The notes under the pieces: model-generated
The model's database searches: none
What the model saw: the letters and a program-made list of their open reading frames with translations, nothing else
What the model was told of the DNA's origin: nothing
Shown: positions 49,307-60,238 of the stretch, piece by piece
Layout of the letters: each line of letters opens with the position of its first letter
How positions within the stretch are numbered: position 1 is the first letter of the stretch
Position numbers and translations under genes: made by a program
Source of the DNA: Ascaphus truei
Taxonomy: Eukaryota; Chordata; Amphibia; Anura; Ascaphidae
Assembly: GCA_036426205.1 (NCBI GenBank)
Contig: CM071568.1
Coordinates: forward strand, 39,073,328 to 39,137,327
DNA length: 64,000 nucleotides
Reading direction: 5' to 3'

Positions 49307-50058
49307 TGTCACACTGTGCTCACCACAAAGGAGGCGGGAACACGGTGCTGAGGTGGGAAAGGACGAGGGCTCGTCTTGAGTGTAGAATAGTCTGGATATC
49401 CGGGCCGGGGCAGGAGAGGTGTAGATAGTAGTGGGTACTGTTAGCCAAGTCCGGGGTTAGAGAGAGAGACGTAGTCGTATTAACGTAAGCCAAGATTGGG
49501 AGCAGAGAGAGCAGAGTAGTCGTATTGCCGTATGCCAAGGTCGGGAGCGGAGTAGTCGTATTACGTATGCCAAGGTCGGGTGTCAGAGGTGCGGAGAAGT
49601 CGAGGAGGAAGCCGGTTCGGTACACAAGGACGGGACTGCAAGACAAGACAGAACTAGGGAGGCAGAGAGTGATGAGAATAGCAACTGGTTCTATGCTCAG
49701 CCAAAGTGCCAGTGGCACAGCTGGGCATAAGTAGGTGAGACAGTCCAATGGCAGAACAGCAGAGTGGAGGTGTGTGCAGAGGTGAGGCTGTGATAGGAGG
49801 CAGGGAAGCAGGTTCAGATGAGCTCCTTGGGGTGGAGCTTGAGGAGGGAGGATGCGTGTGTCTTTGTGCGCCTGCGTGCAAGATTAGCACTGGCTGATGT
49901 GCCTGTAAGACTGGGGTTGGTACCACTAGTGCGCGACAGAACTGTGAGTGGCATCGGGGAAGCCGGGGGGGGCTGCGGAGGCGAGAGTGGAGATGTCGGC
50001 ACTGCAGGGCGCCAGAACGGGTGAGCGGGGAGGGCGGCGTGGCTCCCCAAGCCTTACA
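49307..50058. mobile_element. Solo LTR of a second family, 5-bp target duplication
   Basis: A 752-bp element starts TGTCACACTGTGCTCACC and ends CCAAGCCTTACA, flanked by ATTAG at 49302-49306 and ATTAG at 50059-50063. TG...CA ends plus a 5-bp duplication identify a solo LTR; orientation is uncertain. A tandem array of about three units of 36-44 bases (GTAGTCGTATT...TATGCCAAGGTCGGG) lies at 49469-49590. It sits in the intron of the Harbinger gene next to the second exon. It is unrelated in sequence to the TGTAGCC family elsewhere in the window. Confidence 0.87.
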
Positions 50059-50063
50059 ATTAG

Positions 50064-50300
50064 ACAGACTACGTCCATGGCTGTAGACCCCCAGATTGAG
50101 GAGGAGCTTGAAGACCCTCTACCTCACAGAGGTAGCGGAACCTGTGGCTATCCCCCCCCCCCTGAAGAACATGTAGCTACCCCCCCCCTGGAGCCCCTGG
50201 GGCCCCCCCCCCCCCGTGGAACATGTAGCTACCCCCCCGTGGAACCTGTGGCGCCCCCCCTTGCGGAACATGTAGCTACCCCCCCGTGGAACCTGTAAAC
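50064..50300 (+). pseudogene. Harbinger accessory gene, second exon with C-run repeats
   Basis: The open frame encodes MAVDPQIEEELEDPLPHRG, followed by a proline-rich tail with repeated HVATPP and EPVAPP words, and ends at about 50298. The nucleotide sequence of the tail is a degenerate 30-36 base minisatellite of GAACATGTAGCTACC and GTGGAACCTGTGGC separated by C-runs of 6-14. It would join exon 1 by splicing, but the acceptor region was displaced by the LTR. Assignment to the same gene is inferred from position and the acidic-proline style of these accessory proteins. Confidence 0.4.
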
Positions 50301-51525
50301 TCCTATTTTATACACGCAATATTATATACAATAGTAGAACACAAACATATATTACATTCCATTTAATCATTAAAAACCATATGATCCTACACTCAGTCCA
50401 TTCATACGGTTACCACTTCAGACCTGTCCTTTTCCCTTGTAGGTTATTTGCCTATAAAGTATAATGCAATTGCATATGATTTGCAAATCATATAGTAATG
50501 AGCAGTTTACCCAACTATGGAGATCCTCAGGCCTCCGTTACTGTTAGCACATGATTATAAGTCTAAGTTTGGGAGACTATATAGTGTTAGTTAGGATGGG
50601 ATATATATTAAGCTATGTCAGGTAAATTCCGTAGGATAAAAATTACATACTGCTTTCGTTAGGGGTTAGTTAAGGAAAAATGTACAAAGGAAGTAGGAAT
50701 TTTGCAGTAATTCCAAAACCTCAAATTTGTTTTGACTTGTGTTTAAGTGATGTCTTACGAAATCCATAAAGGTGAATATATTAAAGAGCCCATGAATGTT
50801 CCCACATGCTAAACTGTATGTTTTGAATAATGTTTTTGTTACTAAAAGGGCTTAGAAAAATGTCAAAATATAAATGTCTTTTATACAGTGCACTACAAAG
50901 AATACAACTAGCAAAAAATGAGACATGGCCACCAGACAAATAACATGAACCCAATCTGGGACACAGAGTGATCTTTTATCAAAACATAATTAAATAATTC
51001 AATTAGAATTTGATTAGACTTAACATGTAAATAACGTAACCAGGTATATTGCCACTGGAAATCTCAACGTGCTTATTTAACTTTTTTTTTTAAACTGGCC
51101 TAAACTGTGCAATATATCCAGGACATACTGAGAGAGGAGAGAGAGAGACTCTCTTTTTGTGTTGGCTCTCCACGTGATGGCTGGAAGGTTGGTTTGTGAG
51201 GACATGAACGGAAGGGGTGGGAGCTCCACTTTCTATCCAATCATGTTCACCACTCTGATAGAATCGACTCTGACAGAGCAGTGAACGCGATATCCCCCCA
51301 GAAAATGAGCATTTGTAGCATGACATACGCTGTATGTCATAGCCCCTCTGGCATGTCATTGGGTGCCTAAAGGGTTAAAGGAATATGCTTTTGGTGACAT
51401 TGATGGTTCTTCATTAAACTGCAATAGTGCTGACCAGATCACTATGGCACGGATACTCCTTTCTGATCGGACACTATTACACATATATTATTGATAACTC
51501 TCACTAACTACAATAGGAGTTTCCT
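50301..51525. other. Unannotated AT-rich region
   Basis: No gene recognised. It includes a hairpin at 51320-51340 with arms ATGACATAC and GTATGTCAT. Confidence 0.6.
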
Positions 51526-51537
51526 AATTTATTTATT

Positions 51538-51568
<31 letters not shown>

Positions 51569-51569
51569 T
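51526..51569. repeat. (TTTA)n tail of the LINE
   Basis: About eleven TTTA units; on the minus strand this is a (TAAA)n tract at the very 3' end of the LINE, as expected for target-primed insertion of L2/CR1 elements with short tandem 3' tails. Confidence 0.92.
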
Positions 51570-51736
51570 AAAATATTTTACCAGGAAGTAATACATTGAG
51601 AGTTACCTCTCGTTTTCAAGTATGTCCTGGGCACAGAGTAAAACAAAATAATACATGGTTACAAATACAGTTACATAGATGAACAAGGTATACATTATAT
51701 ACAAGACATTGCATGCACAGTTAAAGAAAATATATA

Positions 51737-54700
51737 TTATGAGCGTATGAAACAGTTACAGACCAGATTAAAGTGTGAGACAGCCTTAGATTTGAAAGAA
51801 CTTAGACTGGTGGTGGATATCAGAGTCTCTGGTAGGTTGTTCCAGTTTTGGGGTGCACGGAAGGAGAAGGAGGAACGTCCGGATACTTTGTTGAGTCTTG
51901 GGACCATGAATAGTCTTTTGGAGTCTGATCTCAGGTGATAGGTACTGCATGTGGTAGGGGTGAGGAGCTTGTTCAGGTAGCTGGGTAGCTTGCCCAGAAA
52001 GTATTTGAGGGTGAGACAGGAAAGGTGAACTTTGCGCCTAGACTCTAGTGATGATAAATCTAGTTCTTTGAGCATTTCGCAGTGATGTGTGTTGTAGTTG
52101 CATTGGAGAACAAAACGACAAATTGAATTGTAGAGGGTGTCAAGTTTGCTAAGGTGGGTTTGAGGAGCCGAGCCATATACTATGTCTCCATAGTCAATAA
52201 TTGGCATTAGCATCTGCTGTGCAATACGCTTTCTGACCAGGAGACTTAGGGAGGATTTGTTCCTGTAAAGTACCCCTAGTTTGGCATAGGTCTTGGTTGT
52301 CAGGGTATCAATGTGCATCCCGAATGTTAAGTGGGAGTCAAACCATAAGCCCAGGTATTTAAAACTAGTGACAGGTGTTAGGGTGGTGGTAGCGTTGGTT
52401 CTAATCAGGAGCTCAGTCACTGGAAGCTTTACAAATTTAGTCTTGGTCCCAAATACCATTGTTACAGTCTTGTCAGTGTTTAAAAACAGTTTGTTTTGGG
52501 AAATCCAGTTTTCGAGTCTCAAAAAGTCAGACTGAAGTATGTGTTGAAGGTCAGAGAGGCTATGGCTGTGTGCATACAGGATTGTGTCATCTGCATACAT
52601 GTGTATTGAGGCTTCCTTACAAGCTGTGGGAAGATCATTAATGAACACTGAGAAGAGTAGGGGCCCCAGAACAGAGCCTTGCGGTACACCACAGGTGATA
52701 TCCAGGGGGTTGGAGTTAGAGCCTGAGATGGACACATGTTGGGATCTTCCTGATAGGTAGGACTGAAACCAGTTTAAAGCATGTTTCCCTATTCCAGAGC
52801 TCTGGAGTTTGTTAAGCAGGATAACATGATCAACTGTGTCAAAAGCCTTTGCAAAATCTAGGAATACTGCACCAGTGAGTTGTCCCCGTTCCATTCCACA
52901 CTGGATTTCATTGCAAACTTTTAGCAGGGTAGTTACGGTGGAGTGTTTGGGACGAAACCCAGACTGGAATTGGCTAGGGAAATTTGTCTTGGTGTAGAAA
53001 TCGCTTAATTGGGAGTGGACACATTTTTCCATAACTTTGGATAGAATTGGGAGAAGTGAGATTGGCCTGTAGTTTGAGACAGTGTTTTTGTCCCCACTTT
53101 TGAAGATTGGGACAACTCTGGCAGTTTTCCAGGTCTTAGGGATATGGCCTGCAGACAGGATAGAGTTGACTATGGACGCAATTGGTTTGGCAATGGCTGG
53201 GGCACCAAGTCGTAGGAACCTAGATTGTAGTAAGTCGGGTCCACATTGGCTGCTTAGTTTTAGTTTGAGGAGCGCTTGTGTAATCTCCTCTTCAGATACT
53301 GGGCTAAATTGAAAATTGTGGGCAGTGTTGGGAGGGGGTGGGACTGTAGGGATACTCCCAGGATGAGATTCATGTTTGGGGTTTGTGCTGCGTTTCGCTA
53401 ATAAGTTAGTGGCACACCCCACAAAGTAATCATTGAATGCATTTGCAATGTCAGTGGGGTTTGTCAGAGTAATATCCCCCTTAGTGATATTACTTGGTTG
53501 TTGATGGTTAGGAGGCTGGAATATATTGTTGATAACCTTCCAGAAGTTAGCTGGGTTTGATGTATTTTGGTGGAGATTGTCAGAGTAATATTGTGCTTTT
53601 GCATACCTTGTTTGCCTTGTGCACACGTTCCGCAGGCATCTGTAGTGATTGAGATCCTTGGTAGTGCCAGTTACTTTGTAGCTTTTCCACAAGGCATCCC
53701 TGAACTGGTAGAGTGCTATAAGGTCAGGTGTAACCCATGGAAGGTGGGCCCCCCGTACCCTTATTTTGCGTAGTGGAGCATGGGTATCGCAGAGTTTTAA
53801 GAACTCGGATTGGAAATAGTCGAGCGCAGAATCAGGGTCGGGAATTAAATCGATTCTGTGCCATGGGCAGTTGGTAAGGTCATCCAGAAACTGTTGTGGG
53901 TTAAAGTTTTTAAATGTTCTAGTGAGGAGAACTTTAGGGCTTGAATGGGGCGGTTTAATTTTCCTTACACAGTACACTATTGCATGGTCACTGAAAATAT
54001 CAGGAAGGATGCCAGAGGATTGGATTCTGCTGGGGTTTGAGGAGAGAATCCAGTCTAGCAAGGAATGGTTATGCGACTTCAGGTTTATTCGTGTGGGTTG
54101 GGAAATGAGTTGCGATAGGTTAAGTGACTTGAGTTGTATCTGGATTTTGTGGTTTTTAGGGTCAAGCCAATTGAAGTTGAAATCCCCTAGAACTAGCAGC
54201 TCACTCTTCTCATTCAGAGAGGAAATGGAGGCAAGAAATTGGGTGATATCAGTCAAGGATTGTAGAGGGGCTTTAGGGGGGCGGTAGATGCCAGCAAGCA
54301 AGATGGGCTTAGAAAAGGGGAGGCAGATGTTGCCAACTAGAGTTTCAAAAGAGGGTGGACTTGGTGGGCAATGTAACAGTGTAAATTGTAAGGTGTCTGC
54401 AATATAAAATAACACCCCTCCTCCTCTCTTTGACCTATCTCTCCTAAAAATGGAGTATCCCTGAATGGCGATATTTGCATCTGGGGTTTTAGAGGATAGC
54501 CATGTTTCTGTAAGAACGATGGCTTTGGGTTTATGCATAAGGCACCATGCCCTTAGTTCATCCAGTTTGGGCAGCAGGCTCCGGATGTTTATATGGGCGA
54601 CAGATAGACCTTTTTTGAATTTAAAGGTGGAATTCTCAGGGGCATGGGACAGAGCTGAAATGGGAGGACCTGGGTTAGTTTCAACATCACCTGCTAGAGA

Positions 54701-54964
54701 GAGTAATAGTATGAGTAGGAATTTGGGTAGTTGTTTGCAAGTTGTAAATTTGTGGTGTTTTCCATTTGAGTGTGCGGTGGTTGGTGTGCTGGTTTTTAGA
54801 GTTCTCCACCAACATTCAGTAGATAGTGCAAGGCTTTTGAGTAGTCCAGGGTGTATGGTGATGTTGGGTGTGGGCCAGGAGGGAGGAGTTTGTAGTGGAT
54901 AGAGGGAGTAACATCTCCATGAGGCCAGGAGAAAGAAAAAAGTTAGAAGACATAGCAGGTTCAT
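51737..54964 (-). CDS. L2/CR1-type LINE polyprotein: leader, 2A-like site, APE endonuclease, reverse transcriptase
   Basis: The protein nicks target DNA and copies the element RNA into it (target-primed reverse transcription). Its 1075 residues read in order as follows. Residues 1-15 are a hydrophobic signal-like leader (MNLLCLLTFFFLLAS). Residues 79-90 are a second hydrophobic run (LPKFLLILLLSL), directly before the 2A-like site G92-P100. The APE-type endonuclease spans about 120-335, with N126 in INIRSL, E153 in TETWL, GDFNFNW at 260-266, LDW at 303-305 and SDH at 326-328. The reverse transcriptase spans about 610-880, with FLDFAKAFDTVDH (701-713), GVPQGSVLGPLLF (759-771) and the catalytic YADD (790-793). 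The C-terminal part has SFRAPQNWNNLPE near 1034-1046. All expected catalytic residues are present and the frame is uninterrupted. Placement in L2 rather than CR1 is by resemblance only. Confidence 0.95.
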   Translation of the reverse strand: MNLLCLLTFFFLLASWRCYSLYPLQTPPSWPTPNITIHPGLLKSLALSTECWWRTLKTSTPTTAHSNGKHHKFTTCKQLPKFLLILLLSLAGDVETNPGPPISALSHAPENSTFKFKKGLSVAHINIRSLLPKLDELRAWCLMHKPKAIVLTETWLSSKTPDANIAIQGYSIFRRDRSKRGGGVLFYIADTLQFTLLHCPPSPPSFETLVGNICLPFSKPILLAGIYRPPKAPLQSLTDITQFLASISSLNEKSELLVLGDFNFNWLDPKNHKIQIQLKSLNLSQLISQPTRINLKSHNHSLLDWILSSNPSRIQSSGILPDIFSDHAIVYCVRKIKPPHSSPKVLLTRTFKNFNPQQFLDDLTNCPWHRIDLIPDPDSALDYFQSEFLKLCDTHAPLRKIRVRGAHLPWVTPDLIALYQFRDALWKSYKVTGTTKDLNHYRCLRNVCTRQTRYAKAQYYSDNLHQNTSNPANFWKVINNIFQPPNHQQPSNITKGDITLTNPTDIANAFNDYFVGCATNLLAKRSTNPKHESHPGSIPTVPPPPNTAHNFQFSPVSEEEITQALLKLKLSSQCGPDLLQSRFLRLGAPAIAKPIASIVNSILSAGHIPKTWKTARVVPIFKSGDKNTVSNYRPISLLPILSKVMEKCVHSQLSDFYTKTNFPSQFQSGFRPKHSTVTTLLKVCNEIQCGMERGQLTGAVFLDFAKAFDTVDHVILLNKLQSSGIGKHALNWFQSYLSGRSQHVSISGSNSNPLDITCGVPQGSVLGPLLFSVFINDLPTACKEASIHMYADDTILYAHSHSLSDLQHILQSDFLRLENWISQNKLFLNTDKTVTMVFGTKTKFVKLPVTELLIRTNATTTLTPVTSFKYLGLWFDSHLTFGMHIDTLTTKTYAKLGVLYRNKSSLSLLVRKRIAQQMLMPIIDYGDIVYGSAPQTHLSKLDTLYNSICRFVLQCNYNTHHCEMLKELDLSSLESRRKVHLSCLTLKYFLGKLPSYLNKLLTPTTCSTYHLRSDSKRLFMVPRLNKVSGRSSFSFRAPQNWNNLPETLISTTSLSSFKSKAVSHFNLVCNCFIRS
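54665..54691 (-). other. 2A-like ribosome-skipping motif
   Basis: Codons 92-100 of the LINE ORF read GDVETNPGP, the full DxExNPGP consensus preceded by a leucine-rich stretch (LLLSLA). In known 2A sequences the ribosome skips the bond between the final G and P, here G99 and P100, releasing a 99-residue leader from a 976-residue endonuclease/RT protein. 2A-like sites have been reported in APE-type LINEs of other animals. Activity of this one is not shown. Confidence 0.9.
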
Positions 54965-55300
54965 GATGCCAGAGGTAGGCAGTGCTGCAAGGAGCTGTTG
55001 TGAGCAGAGTGAGTGTGTGCAGACTAAACAGCAGGGGTGGGCCTGTACCTTGTCAAGTGTTTTGCTGCAATTGCAATGCTAGGGTCAATTCAAGGTTTAA
55101 GTGTATTGTGCAGTCAGTTTTGGGAGAGGCTGCAGTGAAAGAAGTTGTAAAGGGGTGGGGGGTTAAACTATGCAGGCTAACAAGCATGGGATCATAGTGT
55201 GATCTGAATAGCTTACCGATTGATGTCTTGAGTAAAAGTGTGTGCAGAAGATCCAGTCCCCAGTCACCTCTAGTCAAACTGTAGTCTAACTGTATCACTT

Positions 55301-55655
55301 AAAAACCTCACTTTAAATGCCTCACTGCCTAATGCAGTTCCTGCCCAATAGCCCTGATCAACACTATCACAGTTTAATGAATAATGCCATTGAAACCATG
55401 TTGGGTGATTGCATTTGGAAAATTTGTATGGAACACAATTTACACCAGCAGCATTTTTACCAACATACTCATCCACTTATGATTGTTAAGATATCGTATA
55501 AAGTCTAAACTGCTATGCTGGATCTTATTTTTAGAGCTTTTTTTTTTTATATTACATCACTTGTTTCGTCTCTGCTTCATGGAAAAAAATAGTTTTAGAT
55601 AATGAACTGCATTTAGTGATGAGGAGATAGAGACTTATTTTACAGGCCCAGCATT
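55301..55655. other. Spacer between two LINEs
   Basis: AT-rich sequence with a T-run near 55540. No gene is seen. Confidence 0.5.
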
Positions 55656-57440
55656 TTGGCGGTGCAACTGCTTCCTAACTCTCTTCCTGTCTTCCTTGAC
55701 TCTTTTTCCGCTGTCCCAGAGGAGTACAGTATGTGTCACTGCTGATCTCCCCTTCTCCCGCTACCACTTGCCCTCTTGACCCCATACCCTCCCATCTCCT
55801 AAAACCTCTTGCTCCTACTATAATTCCTATGTTCACACACATTTTCAACTCCCCCCTCTACTCTGGTACCTTTCCCTCCTCCTTCAAAATGCAAAAGTTA
55901 TACCATTACTCAAACAGCAAGCTTGACCCTACCTGTCTTTGTAACTATCGACCTGTCTCCCTCCTGCCTTTTGCCTCTAAACTCTTGAACGTCTTATATT
56001 CTCTTGCTTGCTCTACTTTCTCAACACCTATTCTCTCCTAGACCCTCTACAATCTGGCTTCTGCACTGCTCACTCGACTGGAACAGCCCTCACTAAAACA
56101 ACGAATGATCTCCATGCTGCCAAAGACAGAGGTCATTACACTTGGCTCAAATTACTTGACCTCTCTACAGCATTTGACACCATGGACCATCCTCTTTTCC
56201 TTCACATTCTCAATACTCTTGGTATTTGTAACAAAGCTCTATCTTGGATCTCCTCTTACCTCTCCCATCGTACTTTCAGTGTCTCTCCTGCTAACACCTC
56301 CTCCTCCTTTATTGAGCTCTCTGTGGGGGTACCCCAGGGCTCTGTCCTGGGACGTCTCTAGGTGACCAAATCACATCTTTTGGGTTTAAATATCACCTCT
56401 ATGCTGACGACACACAAATTTACTTTTCAACCCCTGAACTTACACCTGCTGTACAGACCAAAGTTTCAGAATGTCTCTCTGCAATATCATTCTGGATGGC
56501 CCTACGCCGACTTAAACTTAACATGGCAAAAAACAGAACTCCTCATACTTCCTCCCAAACCTGGCCCTACTACCTCCTTCCACATTACTGTTGGAAGTCC
56601 TATCATTCACCTAGTAGCCCAATCACGCTGTCTAGGAGTCACACTTGACTCCTCCCTTACATTTTCCTCTCATATTCAAAACGTTTCTAAAACCTGACGC
56701 TTTTTCCTCCACAATATTACAAAGATACGCCATTTCCTCTGTTGCTCGACTGCTAAAACTCTGACTCAGGCCCTCATTCTCTCCCGTCTCGATTACTGCA
56801 ACCTCCTGATGTCCGGCCTTCCTGCCTCTCCCCTGTCTCTCCTACAATCTTTCCTAAACGCTGCTGCCAGAATCACTCTACTCTTTCCTAAATCTTTATC
56901 AGCGTCTCCTTCTAAAATCACTCTCCTGGCTTCCTATCAAATCCCGCATCTCGTACTCAATTCTCCTCCTCACTTAAAGCTTTACACTCTTCTGCCCCTC
57001 CCTAAATCTCAGCCCTAATTTCTCGCTATGCACCATCCCGACTCTTGCATTCTACTCAAGGATGTCTTCTCTCTACCCCCTTTGTATCTAAAGCCCTCTC
57101 CCGCCTTAAACCTTTCTCCCTGATTGCCCCAAACCTCTGTAATGCCCTTCCCCTCAATACCCGACTAGCACCCTCTCTATCCAGCTTTTAGACCCACCTT
57201 AAGACACACTTGCTTAAAGAAGCATATGAGTAGCACCGTGGCTAATACTATACACACGATACATAAAGCTTGGCCCCCTGCGGGCGCATTTAGCCGAATG
57301 CTCTCCTACTGTCTCTGAACGTTCTTCCTACCTACCAATTAGATTGTTATTTATATGATTGTCACGTGTATTACTACTGTGAAGTGTTATGTACATTAAT
57401 GGCACTATATAAATAAAGACATACATACATATATACCTGC
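55656..57440 (+). mobile_element. Degenerate L2-type LINE, 5'-truncated
   Basis: An older L2-type copy on the plus strand, about 1.8 kb. It covers the end of the thumbless N-part, the reverse transcriptase and the 3' tail. It ends with GGCACTATATAAATAAAG followed by ACATACATACATATA, the sort of 3' tail typical of L2 elements. It differs clearly from the intact LINE at 51737-54964 and lies in the opposite orientation. The 5' part with endonuclease is missing. Confidence 0.88.
55733..57018 (+). pseudogene. L2 reverse transcriptase remnant
   Basis: Plus-strand fragments in changing frames spell the reverse transcriptase of an L2 element. NYRPVSLLPFASKLL is near 55942-55986. DPLQSGFCTAHSTGTALTK comes next, near 56041-56097. 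LLDLSTAFDTMDHPLF follows near 56150-56200 and holds the first catalytic aspartate. VGVPQGSVLG is near 56322-56351 and is followed by a stop. The YADDTQIYFS catalytic box near 56399-56428 is in another frame, with FWM-RLKLN and KTELLILPP after it. A stop follows NVSKT at 56695. Downstream, LDYCNLLMSGLP and NAAARITLLFP are typical of the C-terminal part. Several frameshifts and stops make it inactive. Confidence 0.9.
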
Positions 57441-60238
57441 CCCATGCTCTTCCCCGGCCCAACTTCAGTAATCACAGTTTAATATTGTGGTGATGAAATT
57501 AACCACAACAACATTTAAACTGTAATTGTCAGGCCCTGGGGAGAGCGTGGGGACCTCTGTAAGTGCCGGCATCTGCTCGTGCTACCATGTGATAACCTAT
57601 TGCCATAACAACGTGACGTCACATAACGGGAGGGTGGGCAAGGTGTCCTGCGCACTATGTGAAGTCACATCATCAAGGCGACAATTTGCAGCAGGAGGAG
57701 ATATCGACTCCGGAGCAGGTAAGAGGCCCCACCAAACTCCCTCTGCACCAAGTCCTGCCAATGTCCCAGTCGGCCCTGTATGCACAGAATCATCTAATGA
57801 ATGATCAATGTTCAGAATCTTAGACAGCAAGGATAACACATTGCTTATATACAAGCTTTCACCAATTATGTTATGGTACAATTCCATTAACAATGCAACA
57901 CATTAAGATGTCTTTAGTTCCTTAATTGTTTACCTTTGTGTTAACCATTTTCTTCTAGATTGCATTCATGTAGTTCAGTGGACTTATTCACTATTCTTCT
58001 TCTACAATGCATCTTGTAAGGTGCATTGTATGCCCTGTGTTATTTAAAATGATGATTTTCACAGTATGATGGGCTTAAGATATATTATGGGCAAAGATTT
58101 TAATCACATTTTTAAATGAACAATTCAAGATTAAAAATGAAACTTGTGATGTGACTTCTTTCACTTTATTGAAATGGAGGCATATTTAGCCAGGTTTAAT
58201 ATGTTCTAAACCATAACAAAGGCACACTCGCGGCCTCACTTCATGCACTTTACTACTAAAATGTGAGAAGCTGTATTAACGCATTTTAAATTATTTCTTT
58301 ATATAATTTTAATGTGTTTTTTTTTATTCTTAACTGAAAATACTATTGTTGTGAACTACGTGTGAAAATACTATTGTTGTGAACTACGTGTGAAATGTTT
58401 GATTAAATGGATGACTGGGGTGATTGTCAAAGACTATGTAGAAATAGACCATGATCTAATAAAACTCAAGACTTTGGAAAAGGCAAGACAGTAAAAAATG
58501 GGATGTTTAATTTTTCATACAATATAGATAAATCTGACAATAACATAAATATAAAGCAGGAATTTTGTTTACCAAACTTTATAATTGCAATTGGGGATAT
58601 ATTTTGATATACCGGTATACTTTAGGGCAGATGTGTTGTGGCCTGTGAAATCTTTAGTGGACCAGCATAAGATTTCTTCATGGATTAAATAAGTGTATGG
58701 AGCTTTATACAACCTCTTAAGTTTATTCTTCATGTGTACTATCAAAGTCAGGAAGTGAACTAATGACAATGACATTGTTAAATAAATGATTGGTGCCTTT
58801 TTAATTGTGATGTCATAACAGATATAACTTTTGAACAATAAGTACCCAATTAGCATGAATTTCTCAAACCTATTAAAAAGAAAAGCATATTTTTTTTCAG
58901 AGGGCTTACATAAGTAAACTAGTTTTAAATAAACAGAATCTTATTGATCATGAAAACGATTGTTTACATAATGGGCAGAGACATCTAATTTACCAACTTA
59001 AACATCCTCAAAATAGAAATTCCACTTTTACAGTGTCCCTAAAAATGTAACATTTATTTGGACTGGTGTCTATAAATTGATGCACCCTGGTATTATCTCA
59101 TTCATCCAAACTCCATCTACCACGTTTACAAACAAACATTAAAAAAGATCGAAAAAATGAGTTAACCTTGGCGTTCTCATTAATACATTTTGGTGCTATG
59201 AGGGATTGCAGCTGTAAAAGCAAGTATATTTAAAAAATAGACATTACAAAGTTCTACTCTTTATGAAACGTAAGGCTCTAGTTTAGAGCTAAGCAGTTTC
59301 CCTAGAGCTATAGTTTGTTCTAATTTAAACGCTGGAATTGTTTGCATTCTTTTCTTGGTTTTTATTACCAATAATCAAGAGAAACTGTCACACATCCAAA
59401 GGGAATAATATACTTGAATAGCGAAACAGTACTAAAATATAGCGTCTAAACATATCATTTACATTAAAGCACCTCTGATTGTTTGAAGTGTGAAGAAGAA
59501 TTAGCCCCAGAAGCACAAAAAGGTAGAGGTAATGAAACCTTTCGAACATACTTAAGTGGTCATTCTTAATGCTTTTTTCCCCTCAATGGACCATCATTCC
59601 AGGTACCTGGCTCTTATAATTTGTGTTGATTTATTATTTTTGAAACTTCAAACATCAGAAACTGTCAAACTTCAAAGCATATTTGACTTGATCACGGTAT
59701 GCATAGTCAATTATATGAATCCCTATTTTTAATGCATATTTGTAAATTGGAGTTTCAATCACGGCTGAATGCTTTACTTCATAGTCTGACATGGGTCTCT
59801 AAGCCCAGACGTGTAACAGAAAACAATACATTTTCCTGTAGGAGCCACGTTTGTTTTCCCCCCCAAACAATTGTATCCAAATTCTAGAAATATATTCCAC
59901 GCCCCCTCCCCCCAATGTTTTTATAGCTGTGGTTTGTCAAGTTGTGTATATTTTCTAAATATTTTCTTAGAAAATGCATTTGGTTTAACAACCTAACTAT
60001 GCTGTAGACTGAATAGTACATACAAATAGAGATCAAACAATAGAGAAAGTAAGGCGTTTTGGTGTGCCTGTTGTCCATTTATAAAATGTAATGTAAAAAT
60101 TGTTCTTGCGATGTTGAACATTTACTTTCTAAATGTACTTGAAAATGCTTTTCATATGTGGGTGGGTTGAAACATGCATCCCTTGCCATAAATACGTATA
60201 ATTATACATTATACAAAATAAGTGAGTTATACAGCCCT
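57441..60238. other. Unannotated AT-rich region
   Basis: About 2.8 kb without recognisable genes. A small CpG-containing patch at 57600-57740 is followed by AT-rich sequence. A perfect 28-bp tandem duplication lies at 58337-58392. Confidence 0.6.
58337..58392. repeat. Perfect 28-bp tandem duplication
   Basis: The unit starting AAAATACTATTGTTGTGAAC occurs twice without difference (58337-58364 and 58365-58392). Confidence 0.97.

Larger units (their letters stand above)
47638..50300 (+). mobile_element. Harbinger-type transposon remnant (5' part)
   Basis: The element probably starts near 47638 with GGGGTAGATACTCAGGTCGC, a terminal-repeat-like start. It includes a leader, the Myb/SANT-like accessory exon (47999-48441), an intron interrupted by an LTR (49307-50058) and a second exon (50064-50300). 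The opposite terminal repeat was not found, so the right limit is uncertain. No Harbinger nuclease (transposase) gene is present. Confidence 0.55.
51526..55300 (-). mobile_element. Near full-length L2/CR1-type LINE
   Basis: A non-LTR retrotransposon on the minus strand: about 0.3 kb of presumed 5' leader (54965 to about 55300), one open reading frame of 1075 codons (51737-54964), and a 3' untranslated region of about 0.2 kb ending in (TAAA)n. The 3' region is repeated at 34168-34257, 35610-35688 and 37184-37465. The 5' limit is approximate and no flanking duplication was found. No separate upstream ORF1 is visible in the leader. The absence of stops or shifts suggests a young copy. Confidence 0.85.

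Noticed and set aside
53871..54287. Plus-strand frames of up to 145 codons across 51747-54902
   Set aside because: Antisense shadows of the LINE ORF on the minus strand, with no independent motif.
57526..57893. CpG-containing patch with frames on both strands as a possible first exon
   Set aside because: Short and without a donor-acceptor pair or protein similarity that I can support.
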